64,000 nt of DNA from Paramecium octaurelia. Lineage: Eukaryota > Ciliophora > Oligohymenophorea > Peniculida > Parameciidae. The notes below the pieces were generated by a model that worked only from the letters and a program-made list of their open reading frames with translations, was not told the origin of the DNA and did no database searches. The stretch lies in NCBI GenBank assembly GCA_905182995.1, contig CAJJDP010000018.1, positions 310,001 through 374,000 on the forward strand. Reading direction: 5' to 3'. The position numbers and the translations under genes are program-made. Below, piece after piece: positions 1 through 11,837 of this stretch. Every line of letters starts with the position of its first letter. Position 1 is the stretch's first letter.

Positions 1-336
1 ATTTAAGATAAAATTTTCATCTTCAAATTTTAATCCATAAATCGATTCTCCTCCAGTACCATTTCCTTTAGTAAAATCACCACCCTAAATCATGAAATAA
101 GGAATAATTCTATGAAATGTTGAACCCACATAGCCTTTTCCTTCCTTCTCGCCAGTACATAAAGCTCTGAAATTTTCGACTGTTTTAGGTACTACATTTC
201 CAAACAAACCCAGAGTGATTTCTCCTTACTTTCTTCTATCAATTGTAACACCAATCTTCACTTTGTGTGTTATTGTTTGTTTTGATAATTGAGATTGAAC
301 AACAAATAATAATAAGCAAAGAATAATAATTTTCAT
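1..336 (-). CDS. Secreted/ER cyclophilin (peptidyl-prolyl cis-trans isomerase), 3' part cut off
   Basis: The ATG is at 336 and the frame runs off the window start, leaving about 112 residues. The protein opens with a hydrophobic signal peptide ([16 protein letters not shown]) followed by a typical cyclophilin fold start: a [18 protein letters not shown] stretch, the [24 protein letters not shown] core with the catalytic FHR, and the [16 protein letters not shown] segment. Cyclophilins isomerise X-Pro bonds during protein folding. The signal peptide and the lack of a visible retention signal (C-terminus missing) suggest the ER or secretory pathway, like cyclophilin B. One TAG and one TAA within the conserved parts must be read as Gln, which supports the ciliate code. 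Family call is firm; the exact paralogue cannot be told. Confidence 0.93.
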
Positions 337-395
337 AATTATTGGTATTTATAATATATCTCAATAGCTTTTATTTAAATTTCTGTTAAGAACAA

Positions 396-1664
396 TCATA
401 TATCATTATCAATTATCTTTTATTTAGCAATAAAGGCTTGAAAACTATTATATATTGCTAAAGGTATGAGTGTAACTGCGTAAATCGTAAAAAATAGAAT
501 AATTATAAGGGGTAAATTAACGATTAGCAAAATAATCTTGAGAGGATCTTAGCTTTCACAGATTGGATCAATCTTATTTACAAAATAATCAAGTATTTGA
601 GGTATCTAAATAAAGATCATGGAATAAATTGAATATAAGACCAAGATTAATGTTGCAAATAGAAGTTAAATGATTTTCTTAAATTTTGGAACTTACATTA
701 ATTTCTTTCTCATTTCTCTGTATTTAATTACGCAATTGTCGCATTTGTGTTCTGAGAATAATGTGATATTAGTTTCAGCTTTGCAATCATAACAAAATTG
801 TTTTTTACAAACATAACATTCATAGATATTTGATTTCCATTCTCTACATAGATATTTAATACAATACTTAAATTTCTTGGAAGCCTCATTTATATAACAG
901 AAATGTGGTTAGCACAGACTATTACAACAATAACATCGAAAACATTTGTGTTCTTATATATAGTTCTTTTGTAAAATTTCATTGCTGCATTCCAGCCCAG
1001 TATGAACTGTTCTGCATTTAAAACAGAATTGAATGTGACACAATTAGCATTTGCATTAATTTAAAGAAATGATCTCCACATTTCCTTAAATATAATTAGG
1101 CCAAACAGACCAAACTCCAGAGCATCTCTATCCAATGCAATGAATTTACTTAGTTATTGGTATCCATTTTATCAATTAAGGAGACTCAAGATATAAAAAC
1201 ATGAGTTGATAATTGATATTTACATTACAATCATATTGGAGGCATTTTACTGTAATATCAAAATTATTTTAAATGTAGGATGATATACAAGTTTCACAAA
1301 AAAAGTGATTCAGATTGCAAGCTTTGATCAGCATTTTAGTTTAATAGCATATTTAGCATAGAGAAAAAGTAAAGTCAAATTAAGATGTAGGAGTCATGGT
1401 CAATTTACAATAATAATTATGAATAGGACTTTGAAATAGTTTGTATTAGGTAGATAAATCATATTTAACTCTTAAAACAGAGATTTAATCTAAGCAATTA
1501 AAGCATATATGTAGAGTGTTAACTTTTTTAAATTTAGAACTGATTATCTTCTTACAGCAATGACATTCAATTTAATTCTGATGTTTTTATATTTTGTATT
1601 CAACCATTACTTGAGATTCATCTATCTTTGTTTGGAATTATTAAAGTTCCTAGTGAGGGTTCAT
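396..1664 (-). CDS. RBR-type (RING-IBR-RING) E3 ubiquitin ligase with two C-terminal membrane helices
   Basis: A single open frame of 423 codons (TGA only at 396-398). RBR ligases take ubiquitin from an E2 onto a RING2 cysteine and pass it to the substrate. Visible in order: an extra N-terminal Cys pair region (ECHCCKK ... HICFNC, about residues 33-57); RING1 starting CQIC near 103 with HFFCETC; an IBR ending QCKCQLCHIQFCFKC near 200-217; a RING2-like Cys cluster near 243-295 with CYVCKKQFCYDC; then two hydrophobic helices near 331-353 and 375-400. The RBR-plus-two-helices layout resembles RNF19/RNF144-type membrane RBRs. The start at 1664 was chosen because the frame continues upstream of the inner ATG at 1607 and the codons stay coding-like; 1607 remains possible. 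No intron is needed. Confidence 0.85.
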
Positions 1665-1695
1665 ATATATAAATTAATATTAATTAATCTTTGGA

Positions 1696-2341
1696 ATGTA
1701 TATAAAACATAAGCTAAAATCTGGTTTGAATTAATAAAAGGATCAGAAATATCTGAACGATTTTATTGTATCGATGATATCTTAATAAAAAAGAAAATGG
1801 AAGCTGGAAAATTTAGGACTTTACGTTGAAAATCATAGTAAAATTAAACCTTTAATAACATCAATTATTTTAAAATATTAAGTTAACATAGTCAGAATAG
1901 AATTTTTGGAAAGATTCTAGAAAATTTTAGAAGTAAATTGAAAAACTAAAACTCTAGAATGTAGCAATATTAGAAAGTATTATTGAATAAGAAATTTAGT
2001 TAATTCTTTGAATGACATATATTCAAATCATATGGAAATATTAAAAATACTGTTTGAGAGTTGGGAATTTAGATAGATACTCAAAATTAGAAAATTGATA
2101 TTATTATATTGTCAACTTATCAACATTGAAATTTCAATTTAAGAGTGTTTTTTAGAAAGAATCTGGCCTGCTTTATGAAATAGTAAGTAAAAGCTAATTC
2201 CAAAATTAGTTGAATCATCAAAATAACAGAAAGAAGGAAAAACTTATATATAATAATTTAAAATACCTGAAATTTCCGAGATTCAAAGTAGAACATATGC
2301 ATGTGTAAGTTAGAGCAAATAGGAATAAGGATTACGGGTGA
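1696..2341 (+). CDS. Unrecognised multi-exon or decayed coding region
   Basis: Starting at ATG 1696, a coding-looking frame (MYIKHKLKSGLNQQ...) is carried forward by two plausible introns, of 25 nt (ends CTCTAG) and 23 nt (ends ATTTAG), into EINSLNDIYSNHMEILKIL. A second coding-looking part (VNLSTLKFQFKSVFQ, ESGLLYEI, a 27-nt intron, then a basic stretch ending KDYG before TGA at 2339) lies in another frame. I could not find an intron that joins the two parts. Either an unusual intron is hidden here or the locus is a pseudogene. No family is recognised. It lies just upstream of, and is divergent to, the RBR gene (31 bp between start codons). Confidence 0.35.
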
Positions 2342-2840
2342 TCATATTACAAATCTGTAACAGTTAGTTGGAAATGTTAAATAGACATATAATTTATATT
2401 GTAATAAAATGAATATTGAATGAATTTAAATATAAAATATATACCAGGCTCGACAATTTATCAAGATGATTTAAGGGTGAGATAATTCAGGTAGTCACAT
2501 TAAACAAAATCTTAATGCTCTTCGCATCCGCCAAGTAACCGTTCAAATTTTGAACTTCCGAAATGTCACAATATCGAAATAGATTTCTCTAAGTTTATTT
2601 AACTAAAGAATTTGAGACCATCATTATAAATAAAATAATAGAAAAAAGAATAATAATAGAAATAACTTAGATTACCTTTGTTATTGAAATAGGACAAGCC
2701 AACTCTTGCTAAAAGGAGGAGGAGTCTTAACTTATTTGTTATATGATGAGAACGATTGAAAAAAATGATTATAATACAAATTTTAGTTATTATTTTTCTT
2801 TCGTTTTTTAAATTTTGGTGAGTGCGTTTTAATGAGGTTT
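2342..2840. other. Intergenic, no supported gene
   Basis: About 500 bp between the unclear plus-strand locus and the small minus-strand gene. One open frame on the minus strand (2599-2844) has the low-complexity, Phe/Tyr/Ile-rich look of chance translation of AT-rich DNA. No RNA gene or repeat was recognised. Confidence 0.5.
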
Positions 2841-3085
2841 TCATTCATAGTCTCTTAGCTTTTCAATCAAATAATCTATGACTAAAACTTATTTATCGAA
2901 TTTCTGAGTAGATGATTTTCTTGAGCTTTATGAATCTGATTCTACGTCATTTAAATTGAATTCTTCAAGACTATCTAAAGAGGGACTTGGCAGAGGTCTA
3001 GAATAATATTTAATGAATACCTTGTTTTTAATGGTGAAGAAGGAGTAAAGCTTTATTTTGATTGAAAAAGGTTATGATTATCCAT
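2841..3085 (-). CDS. Small hypothetical protein, one 23-nt intron
   Basis: ATG at 3085, an intron at 2998-3020 (GTATTC...TCTAG, 23 nt), TGA at 2841-2843; 222 coding nt, 73 residues. The product is Ser-rich and acidic in the middle (SLDSLEEFNLNDVESDSQSS) and ends in a short helical segment (VLVIDYLIEKLRDYE). The intron has Paramecium consensus ends and restores a frame that would otherwise stop, which is the main argument that the gene is real. No domain is recognised and function is unknown. It is transcribed toward the 3' end of the unclear locus at 1696-2341. Confidence 0.6.
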
Positions 3086-3302
3086 TAAGATGACTAACTA
3101 TAAAAATATATATTTATTAAATTTCAAATTGATAAAATCACTATTTAAAAATTGTAATTTAATATAATTTTACAAAATTAATTTGAAAAGATTTTATTAT
3201 TATAGGATATTACTTAATCATATCAATTTGTAGCAGATAAGTTGATGTATTAGAAAAAGAAATAAGAGCCATTTATTTTTGATTTCGATGATATTATAAT
3301 AA

Positions 3303-5727
3303 TCATAATAATTTATGACTTAATGTAGGCATGGACAACTCAGTTATTGGAGGTGTGATTGTAAAAGTAACTAATCTTTCACCTTTTGGAGGTATAAAAC
3401 TCTTGAAATAGTATCCTCTTTCAGGTTTGGTTAATTTACAACCTCCTTTATTCACTAAGTTGGTCTCAAAGTTCACTTATTGATTGGATTCATTCTTATA
3501 ATAGATGTAACCAATTCTAAAAATAGTAAATAATAAATAACCCTAGATTTCCATTGTTATCCATTTTCATTGTGATTCCTGGCAATACTTCTTCCACCTT
3601 ATTGTTGTATCTGACTTGATGCATCATGGTTTAAGAAACAAGATTTGGATCTCTGGGAACTTCCTTCAATTACACATATTGTTCTCCATAAGTACTCAAC
3701 ACAACTGAATGTTCATTCCAAGATGGTACATGCCATTTGATTTTGATGTATAAAATGTATTTGCCAGGAGTGAAATTCTCACCTACTCTGCCAACATGTG
3801 TTTCTATATCTTTATAGAATTTTCCTTCTATATATTCATATCCATTTTGTAATTCCTTGGCTAACAAGAGTCTAACATAAGAATATTCATATTTCAATTC
3901 AGGTTGAGATCTATATTATCTTGTAGATTCCTAATGAATGGCAAAGAAGTATTCTCCTTCTTTTTTAATTTCGAATTCGAAATACACTCCCTTGTTCCTT
4001 CTAACACTGAATCTCATAGAGTTATAGATGTAATCAGTTTTGAAATATCCACAGAACACTGAAAAGAAGTATTTAGTATAATCATCCAACGACATAAAAA
4101 AGATTCCATCATTTTCTGTTCCTGTATTTCCAGCCTACTCTCTTATTTAAGGTGTCCACAAATCTGAATCGTCACTCCAATCACCTTTCCATTCTTTACG
4201 AGCCCATGGATTTCTTATCTTAAGTAAATGAACTTGTCCTCTTTAAGGATGATTTATAGTCTTAACATTTAAGATAGAGTATGCATGTCCTGGTTCTAAT
4301 CCAATAGCAGAGTAATCAGCATTTTTACTATAAGTACCAGTTACCATAACACACTTTTGCTTAACACAAGTAATGAAATTATCTTTGAAATTTGGTTTGT
4401 TTGTTAATAATAGCCAAACTGGACCTCCTGTAATGGTTTTGATGACTTCTCTGGGATCTCCAGCATCAATATTAGTATAGGATCCATTTACTTTTGCCCA
4501 TGCTTTTTCTAGCAATGACACCCAAATCTCTTTATCAGCATTTTTTGTAAAGGCAATTTTACCGTTTTTGACTGGTATATTATCATCAATAGGGATAACC
4601 TTCCACTCTCCATTTATACACATCTTAACACCATAAACACCAAATTTATTTGCTCTCTAAATAGGGAATAAGTCTTTAATTTGATCAGGCCTAAATAATA
4701 AATTAAATATTTATTTACCATTTGCATGCAATGGAACTCAAAGTTGACATAAAATAGCAATCACCTAAATCTCCTTGACAAATATCTCTATGTGATATCC
4801 ATTTATTTAAACCAGCACCACTTTTATCATGTTGAGTATCAATTGAAAAAACTTTTTGCTCTCCTTAAAAGAGTTCCTATAAACGTTTCCAATTATTGGC
4901 ACTGAATTTTGGTCCTAAACTTGCTGCATTTGGGGGGAAATCAGGATCTGTAAATATCTCTTAGGTTTATTAGCATCTTTTTTAAAGATCAGCCAATTCC
5001 TTAACTCCTGGAATCTTAAAATCAACTCCCATAAAATCCTTAAATCTTTCATCTTCTTCCCTAGTCAATTCTAAACTAATTGTTTACTATGGCTTCGGAA
5101 TAGTCAATAGATTTTATGTTTCTAGAATCAATTAATATTCATACTTGATGGGGCTTCCAAAATGATTTATGGATCACCTTGAGTATTTTCAAAAACAATT
5201 TCTTACCATTTTTCAAACAGACTAACAATTGCACTTTCACTAAGTGGAGTATCAGGAAATTCCTCTCTGAGCTTTTTGAATTGTGCATCTGTAATTGCCA
5301 CGTAAAAGAATTCTAATAAATTTCTAAATTCAGGGTCTTATAGTTCTTTATCCTTATTTTTGTCATAGAAATTATACAATCTCTATATGGGCACCTTCTT
5401 TTCTCTCACTCCTCTAATGATATTCTTTAACAAGGGCAAAGATTCATAAGAATTTGATGATCCACCTCTCAATGTAAATTCTTCATCATCCACTATTTGT
5501 TGATAAATATCCTCTGTTATTCCTGCAGGACTTTTGAATTTGGTAATCACCTTTAAATAAAAGTACTTTATGTCTTCATTAGGGATATTTGGATCGAAAA
5601 CTTACACTAGCTACCTAATCTATTCTAAATTCAAAGCTTAGGTCTTAAATTCATGCAGCAATTCCCTTGGGCTTCTTAGCATAATAAATTAAGATAGGGC
5701 TTCTTGAATTAACGAATCTGAACTCAT
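3303..5727 (-). CDS. Calpain-family calcium-dependent cysteine protease
   Basis: ATG at 5727, TGA at 3303-3305. Three introns (23, 28 and 25 nt, near 5110, 4705 and 3530) leave 2,349 nt, 782 residues. The papain-like CysPc core is clear: GDLGDCYFMSTLSSIA holds the catalytic Cys, EPGHAYSILNVK the His, and IRNPWARKEWKGDWSDDSDLW-type sequence the Asn. Classical calpains have GDCW at the active site; here it is GDCY. About 220 residues precede the core and include one EF-hand-like loop (YDKNKDKELQDPEF). After the core come two beta-rich segments that probably form C2-like calpain domains. Calpains cut substrates at limited sites in signalling and cytoskeletal control. All three catalytic residues are present, so activity is expected. 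Confidence 0.9.
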
Positions 5728-5971
5728 TTTAGATATTTTATTAAATAATTAGTAACTTAACATTAATTGGATATGAATTCCATTGATATATTTTATAAAA
5801 TAAACTCAAATAAACAATCGAATTACACATCAAACTATATTTAAAAATACATCCTCATATATTTGATATACAAATTTGATATCTGAAAATATAAATCTAA
5901 CATAACTTGAGCATTGATTTCATTTTAATACATCTTTTAAAGTAATAAACTTATAAAATATGCAAATCGAA
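5728..5971. other. Short intergenic spacer
   Basis: 244 bp, AT-rich, between the calpain start and the 3' end of the next kinase on the same strand. It should contain the calpain promoter and the kinase 3' UTR. No motif was recognised. Confidence 0.5.
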
Positions 5972-7512
5972 TCAAAATAATCCCTAATCCCTTTTTTCAT
6001 TTAATAATCTAATTTTTGTGTTGGAAAAGTAATACTTTTCACATTGTCTTGCAGATAACTGAATTTAATTAGTTTAATTTTCTACTTCATCCATTAATTC
6101 AGCATCATCTTCATCATTAAAAACAATACTGTCCTTAACAACTTAAATTTTTTCATTATATATAGAGTCATCACTATCTTCAAACAAGCAGTCTTTCATC
6201 TTTGATTTATACCACAATGGTGATGTACATTTTATGCTCAGAAACTTTTGATGTTTTTTATGTCCAGATAGATTAGTCTATGTTGAAAGGATTAAATTAT
6301 TTGTTAAACTAGGAGGTAATCTAAACCATTAATGTCTTAAAGCCTCTTATGCTGTGGGTCTCTTGTCAGGATTCTCACTCAATAAACTAAAGACAAATTA
6401 CTTTGCCTTTTCAGTAATATTGATTTATTCTAATTGTGATGTATTTACGTTTGCTTACAAATTATTTTAATAAATTTCTAATGTTGAATTGCCTGCAAAC
6501 GGTAAAGAACCTGTAAATAATGTATATAAAATAACTCCTATTGAATAAATATCAATCTTTTAATTGTAAGGCTAATTTCTTAAGACTTCCGGTGCTATAT
6601 ATCCTATTGTACCACATTTTTCCAAGTATTAAACATCATTCTTGTAAAATTCAGCCAATCCAAAATCAGCAATTGCAAAATCTGTGTAATTATTTGAATC
6701 TTTTAAAATTAAATTTTCTGGTTTTAAATCTCTGTGCATGATTCCTGCTTAATGAATATAATCTATGATTTTCAATAAATTAGATGCAAAATCCATGACA
6801 AATTATTCATTATATTTGTATGTTGGTGATTGAATTTAATCCAACAACTCACCACCATTCAAACATTCTAATATAATATAAATTTTCTTTTTATTTTCAA
6901 AAACTTCAAATAGTCTTGTAATACCATCATGATTCAATTATCTAAGAATTGATATTTCCTTAAGCAAATGAGACTAAAATGATATATTTATAATACCAAG
7001 GAAGATTCCGAAAATTTATTTTTGTCAAATTACTTTGTTGCAAAAGTTTACCCTGTTTTTATATTTAAAATTCGAAAAACCTTTGCTTATGAACCTCTAC
7101 CGAATAATTCGCATTTTTTAAATTATTTTTTGAAATTTCTTTAAATAGCATAATGTTTTAAATGATCAAACCACTTAAGCAAGGATTCTATTTTGCCATA
7201 AATTAGAAGCTTTTTTCCTTATTTTTACATTAAAATGAAAGAATCATATAATTAGCATGATTTTGTTTCATCACAACTTATCTAACAATTTTCAAAATTA
7301 ATAAATTTATTCTTCTTGACAAGATATTGATTGAACAAATAATAATGATTTTTAATTAAAAATTCATCCTTCTTGTTTTAAAAATAGAGATGTTCGTCAC
7401 TTTTTGTTATTTTTGCATTTTTGGTGTTAAGATACATTCTAAAATCCTTTGTGATTAGTTAGGGTTCAAATATTTCATCTTGATTCTTAACATTATCATT
7501 TGTTTATAACAT
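5972..7512 (-). CDS. PH-CaMK protein kinase (copy 1 of a tandem pair)
   Basis: ATG at 7512, one 23-nt intron near 6985-7007, TGA at 5972-5974; 1,518 nt, 505 residues. The first ~140 residues form a PH-like region with the recurring pattern LIYGKIESLLKWFDHLKHY just before the kinase. The kinase shows a glycine loop (LFGRGSQAKVF), the ATP Lys in TKQF, the catalytic loop [20 protein letters not shown], and CGTIGYIAPEVLRN, placing it in the CaMK group. The tail after ENPDKRPTAQEALRHQWF is acidic. It is a Ser/Thr kinase, probably lipid-targeted through the PH region; this is inference. It lies 139 bp from a paralogue in the same orientation (7652-9231), and a third paralogue is at 44301-45804. The glycine loop GRGSQA replaces the third Gly with Ala. 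Confidence 0.87.
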
Positions 7513-7651
7513 AGATAAATTTTAAATAGTAAAATTATTTAAAATTTACTTACCAAAATATAACAACCAATAAATTATTATTATTGAAAAGAGGAGAAAC
7601 CTTAAATATTAGTTACAATATAATTTTAAGATAATATTATCAATATTCTTA

Positions 7652-9231
7652 TCATTTTCTTCCTCCATTGATACTTAAGTGATAAATTTGTAGTAGACTG
7701 GCTGGAGATTTAGTATATTTATAGAAATCATCATCATTCATTTCCTCAAAATTCTCTTCTATGCTGCCTTATCTCAATTTATATTTATAATCTACTTGGG
7801 TTTCCTCCTCTTGTACTTAATCTTGAATGTCGTCAAGAATACTTATACATTCTGAAGCATTCTTAGATTTAGAACTGTCAGAGAGAGTAATCTTAGAGCA
7901 AAGGTTGTTCCATAAGGGAGATTAAGAAATGATGATATTTTGCAATTCAGGTCTTTTTTTGATGTTTAAGAGTGGTATGTTCTTTAATGAAAGTGAAAAA
8001 TTTTGTAAAGTTTCCATTTTAGGTAAATAAAACCAATCATGTTAAAGAGCCTATTAAGCAGTTGGTCTTTGATTTTGATTTTATTCTAAAAGGCACTTCA
8101 CAAAATCATATGCATGAGTACTGATTTTGGCCTTCTTTAATTATTCAAAGTCAATATTGCACTGCAAATTGCTCCTAATGACCTCATTGGTATCCTTACC
8201 AAAAAAGGGACTAGAATCAGTCAGCAACATAAACATGATCACTCCTACAGAGAATACATCAACTTTAAAATCATAGATTTCATTTCTCAATATTTCTGGA
8301 GCTATATATCCTATTGTTCCGCATCTTGAGAAGATATATTCACCTCTAATGTTATATTCATCTGATAATCCAAAGTCAGCAATCACAAGATCTGTGATAT
8401 TACCTTAGTACCTTAATAATAAATTTTAAGGTTTGATATCTCTGTGTAATATTTTATTTTGATGAATATAATCCAAGGCTTATAATAAATTTTTGATTAA
8501 TTCTTGCACAACGGATTCACTATACACCTCTGCAGAACTAATTGCCTATAATAACTCCCCTCCAGGTAAATAGTCTAGTATTAAATAGAGATGTTTGGCA
8601 TTTTCGTAAACTTCGTTTAATTTTATGACATTTTTATGTTATAATTATCTTAGTATCTAAATTTCTTTAAAAAGACCTAGCTTTGAATATCAATCATAAA
8701 TTACTTTGTTACTGATATTATTCTTTTTGAACACCTTAACAGCATAGACTTGGTTGTCTCTTTTACTGAAAATTTTGTACACTTTCGCATGGGCTCCTTT
8801 CCCAGTTAATTTAATAAAATCGTAATTCATTCGAAAATCATTTTAGATTGTATATATCTTAATATAGCCATACCATTCATCAATAATGTCCTTACATCCA
8901 TACAAATACAAGGTCTCGTAATTCGTACTCAATTCTAATCCATAATACTAAATTCATATGATTCTAATACATGTTCCCTCATTGTTTTTTTAAGAATAAG
9001 GTTTTCCAAATTTATGTGTTTATTTTTTGATATTAGATACTAATTCTGTAAATGATAATGAGGTTTCTAGATTAATTCATCCTATCCATTGATGGAATAA
9101 ATTTTATTTTGATGGTGATCTTAATTTAACGATCGTACAATTTGAAGTGCTTGAAGTGCATTCTCTCTTTTCCATAAAGCATCATTCCTATTTTGAATCT
9201 CATAGAAGTAAGAGTTATTACTTTAATTCAT
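7652..9231 (-). CDS. PH-CaMK protein kinase (copy 2 of a tandem pair)
   Basis: ATG at 9229-9231, TGA at 7652-7654. Introns of 23 nt (near 8948-8970) and 24 nt (near 8672-8695) leave 1,533 nt, 510 residues. The N-terminal PH-like region aligns by eye with that of the neighbouring kinase (LYLYGCKDIIDEWYGYIKIY before the kinase). Kinase motifs: LTGKGAHAKVY, the ATP Lys in YAVKVF, ILHRDIKPQNLLL, ADFGLSDEY, and CGTIGYIAPEILRN. The first intron is required: without it an in-frame TGA interrupts the PH region, and with it the match to the paralogue becomes continuous. The C-terminal tail is rich in acidic and Ser residues. Group CaMK by motif; the substrate is unknown. Confidence 0.87.
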
Positions 9232-9712
9232 TTTTTTTATATTATTATTCACCTAAGAAATTATAATTTTGATCTTTAGCTGAATCATTTTCTTCTCAGT
9301 ACTATAAAATTTAGTGTATTAGATAATCGTCCTTGTATAAATTCTTGGAGAAATAAATGCAAAATACTAGTCATTTTAATAAGAATAATTATAATACTAC
9401 CAAAATATTTAAAATGATTGATTACGCATGTTTTAATAAATTTAAGTAAGTTAATTTTTATTAAAATTGATAATATACTCAAATATTGACAACGAAAAAA
9501 GGAAATCTCCACTTATAAATATATCTTTCCTCTATAATTCTAGTAAACTGCAAATATATCCTTATTTTAGAAGTCTTCGCAATAGAGGAGTGTTCAAAGG
9601 ATGAAATGGCAAAGTTATAATATTGTAAATTTAAAATATTCACAATAATTATTAATATTAATCATATATATTTAATATTATAATTAATAACAGAAAAATT
9701 GATTAATTTAGA
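9232..9712. other. Divergent intergenic region
   Basis: About 480 bp between divergently transcribed genes (kinase to the left, EF-hand gene to the right), so it should hold both promoters. A minus-strand open frame at 9285-9512 is hydrophobic low-complexity sequence without coding character. No other signal seen. Confidence 0.5.
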
Positions 9713-11621
9713 ATGCTCAGGATTCAAAATCGCATTAAACATGATAATGCTGAATTGCTGGCTATTATAGATAGATGTGCATGTATGATATTTTTTGAAG
9801 TTAGAAATTATGAAAGAAGACAGGTTGACTCTAAGGCAAATGATAAAAGACAATAATTCAGAAATAATTTCATTAGTTACAACATATAAGAAGAAGAATG
9901 GTATCAATATTCATTCAATAATGTAGATCTAAGATTGTTATAGTAAGAATTAAGAAAGTTGTTGAATAAAGTTAAAGGCAAATAATAATTATAATAATAA
10001 TAATAATAAACTCAGATTTAGTATAATACTAGAACAACAAAAGAAAACTAACTAAATATTTCTCAATCTAAAACCTCGCGAACTCCTTCAAGATAAACTG
10101 CATGTATTTAAAAAAATAGAAATTTTGTAAGTCCACCTAAAAGATCTTTAAGCAGATAAACTAAATAGTCAATAATCCCTAAATAAGAAAACTCTCCAAG
10201 ATTCAATGAAGATATTAAATAGAATAGTCCCAATTCTCCAGAATTTCATTTGTATATAATTCACATTAATTATTAAGTGTTTCCCCAAATAAAATTGAAT
10301 AGCAAAGGTAACAACTGGAATAATTTGAATAAAAACTAAAGCAATATACTTAAGGTGAAAACTTCTAAAAATTATTTGATCAATAAGAATACGCGAAAAA
10401 GAGAGATGATATTGTTCTAGCTAGTTTTTAAAATGTATTAAATTGTTTTTAATTATTAGTTTACAGTTTAACATTCAGAACCTGATAAAGATTAGAATAA
10501 AGACAAGGAGGAAGAACTATCATCATAAAATCTTCATAGAAGACAACATTCTTATATGTCAATGACAAAAGAAATTGGAACTCATCAACATCATAATACT
10601 GAAATTATAGAAATCAAGTTATCAACCTAATCAAAATAAGAGCCATCACAATCATTTGAAAACTCTTAAGTGGATGTTGTAAGTGATACTTAAGTGTATC
10701 AGAATAAACAGAGATATGGAAATGGAAAATATAATTAGGATACTTTAAAAAGCATTTAAGTGTAGCAATAAGCATAAATTGAACTTGATAAACAATAGCA
10801 ATTTGAACATCAAAATGAGAACATCTATCAATCTTAATTATTAGACAAGTATGAAGAGGATGAATATGTTTAATTTTAAAATACTCAAAATGAGAGACAA
10901 TAAACATAATAATTTGTAGCTACGAATGATGAAGATCAATATAAACCTGTGATTACCGAAGATGAAATAATGAAGAAATATGCAGATCTGTTCACAGCAC
11001 CTGATTTTTTGAAACAATGCAGAGCTACTTGCTAGACTCAGAAAACTCTTGATTCGTTCGCTGACAGTCGAAGTCTTAATTTCATTGTTCCTTGTTAAAG
11101 TATGGTCTGTTAGGATGTTGAAACAACTAAAAAGGGCAAATATTCATTGCTATCTTAATTAACGGCTGAGTAAATATTTGATGAGATTTTTCCTGAATGC
11201 TCCTTATAGAAAATTAGCAAGGCTTTTTTTAGGTTTAAGATGGAAGTTGTATTTTAACAATTACAGTGTGATCCTTCATAAGAGGAATTGGATGAATTGT
11301 TTTAGTAGGTTGATATTCAAAGAGATGGATTCGTGGATGTGAATGAGATGGGACAGTTTTTGGATACTGTTTGTCCCCAACAAGATAGATAGGTGTATAA
11401 TCAAATTGATGTAAGCAATAAAGGATATTTTGATGAATAAGAATTGAGCTAAAAGTTAAATAAGAACGTTGCAAGACAATACTTCTCAGAATTGGATTTA
11501 TTAAACACCAATAAAATAACATATTGGGAATACTATCTAAAGTAACATATCATATTAATATAGACGCACTACAAATATTGGACAATAAGTTATTAATATG
11601 ATATAAAAAAGTTTAGATTGA
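9713..11621 (+). CDS. EF-hand protein with long Gln-rich N-terminal half
   Basis: ATG at 9713, introns of 26 nt (10252-10277), 25 nt (10435-10459) and 22 nt (near 11543-11564), TGA at 11619-11621; 1,836 nt, 611 residues. The N-terminal half is low-complexity with a Gln run coded by TAA codons, Ser/Pro segments, and a coiled-coil-like stretch (IEQQRQQLEQFEQKLKQY). The C-terminal third is folded: a canonical calcium loop DIQRDGFVDVNE, a second loop-like DVSNKGYFDEQE, and a degenerate LDLLNTNKITYWEYYL. It is likely a calcium sensor of unknown target. The last intron is chosen because it leads straight to a TGA, and a new gene starts 44 bp downstream. The 3' part from 10460 is exactly repeated after the N at 11837. 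Confidence 0.78.
9982..10009 (+). repeat. TAA trinucleotide microsatellite coding polyglutamine
   Basis: A run of TAA units inside the EF-hand gene. In the ciliate code it reads as a Gln tract. In the standard code it would be a string of stops, so it also illustrates the reassigned code. Confidence 0.85.
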
Positions 11622-11836
11622 TTAAAAGTTTAATATAAAATTATTAAATTTTTATTATATCGTTAATGTTGACTTAGAAAGTTTCATTAGGAAAGGAGGA
11701 AGATTTCAATTTGAATAAATTTCGCGATTCTTTGTATCTTAGAATGTCCAGTCCTAGTACCTTAAAAGTAAGTAGCACACGGAAGGAGGATAATTCAGTT
11801 AAGAAATCTTCCAAATCTACTCTCTATACTGATTAG
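10460..11836. repeat. Direct repeat copy 1 (1,377 bp), left of the N
   Basis: This block is repeated base for base, as far as I can read, at 11838-13214, offset 1,378. The two copies are separated by a single N at 11837. Perfect identity over coding, intron and intergenic sequence, with copy ends exactly at the N, is what two overlapping contig ends joined without merging would give. I read it as an assembly artefact and not a biological duplication. Confidence 0.93.
11666..11836 (+). pseudogene. Truncated 5' copy of the gene at 13044 (artefact copy)
   Basis: The first 171 nt of the gene starting MLTQKVSLGKEEDF are present here, then the sequence ends at the N. The complete gene is at 13044-13729. 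This is most likely not a separate locus but the left contig end. Confidence 0.8.
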
Positions 11837-11837
11837 N
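11837..11837. other. Single N: contig junction
   Basis: The only ambiguous base in the first 50 kb. It marks a scaffold join at which both flanks carry the same 1,377 bp. Confidence 0.95.

Noticed and set aside
2599..2844. Minus-strand open frame of 81 codons
   Set aside because: Low-complexity Ile/Leu/Tyr/Phe product, no family resemblance, and it abuts the real small gene at 2841-3085 in a different frame.
7652..9231. In-frame TGA in the PH region read as a pseudogene mark
   Set aside because: Removing a 23-nt GT...AG intron eliminates it and restores alignment with the neighbouring paralogue.
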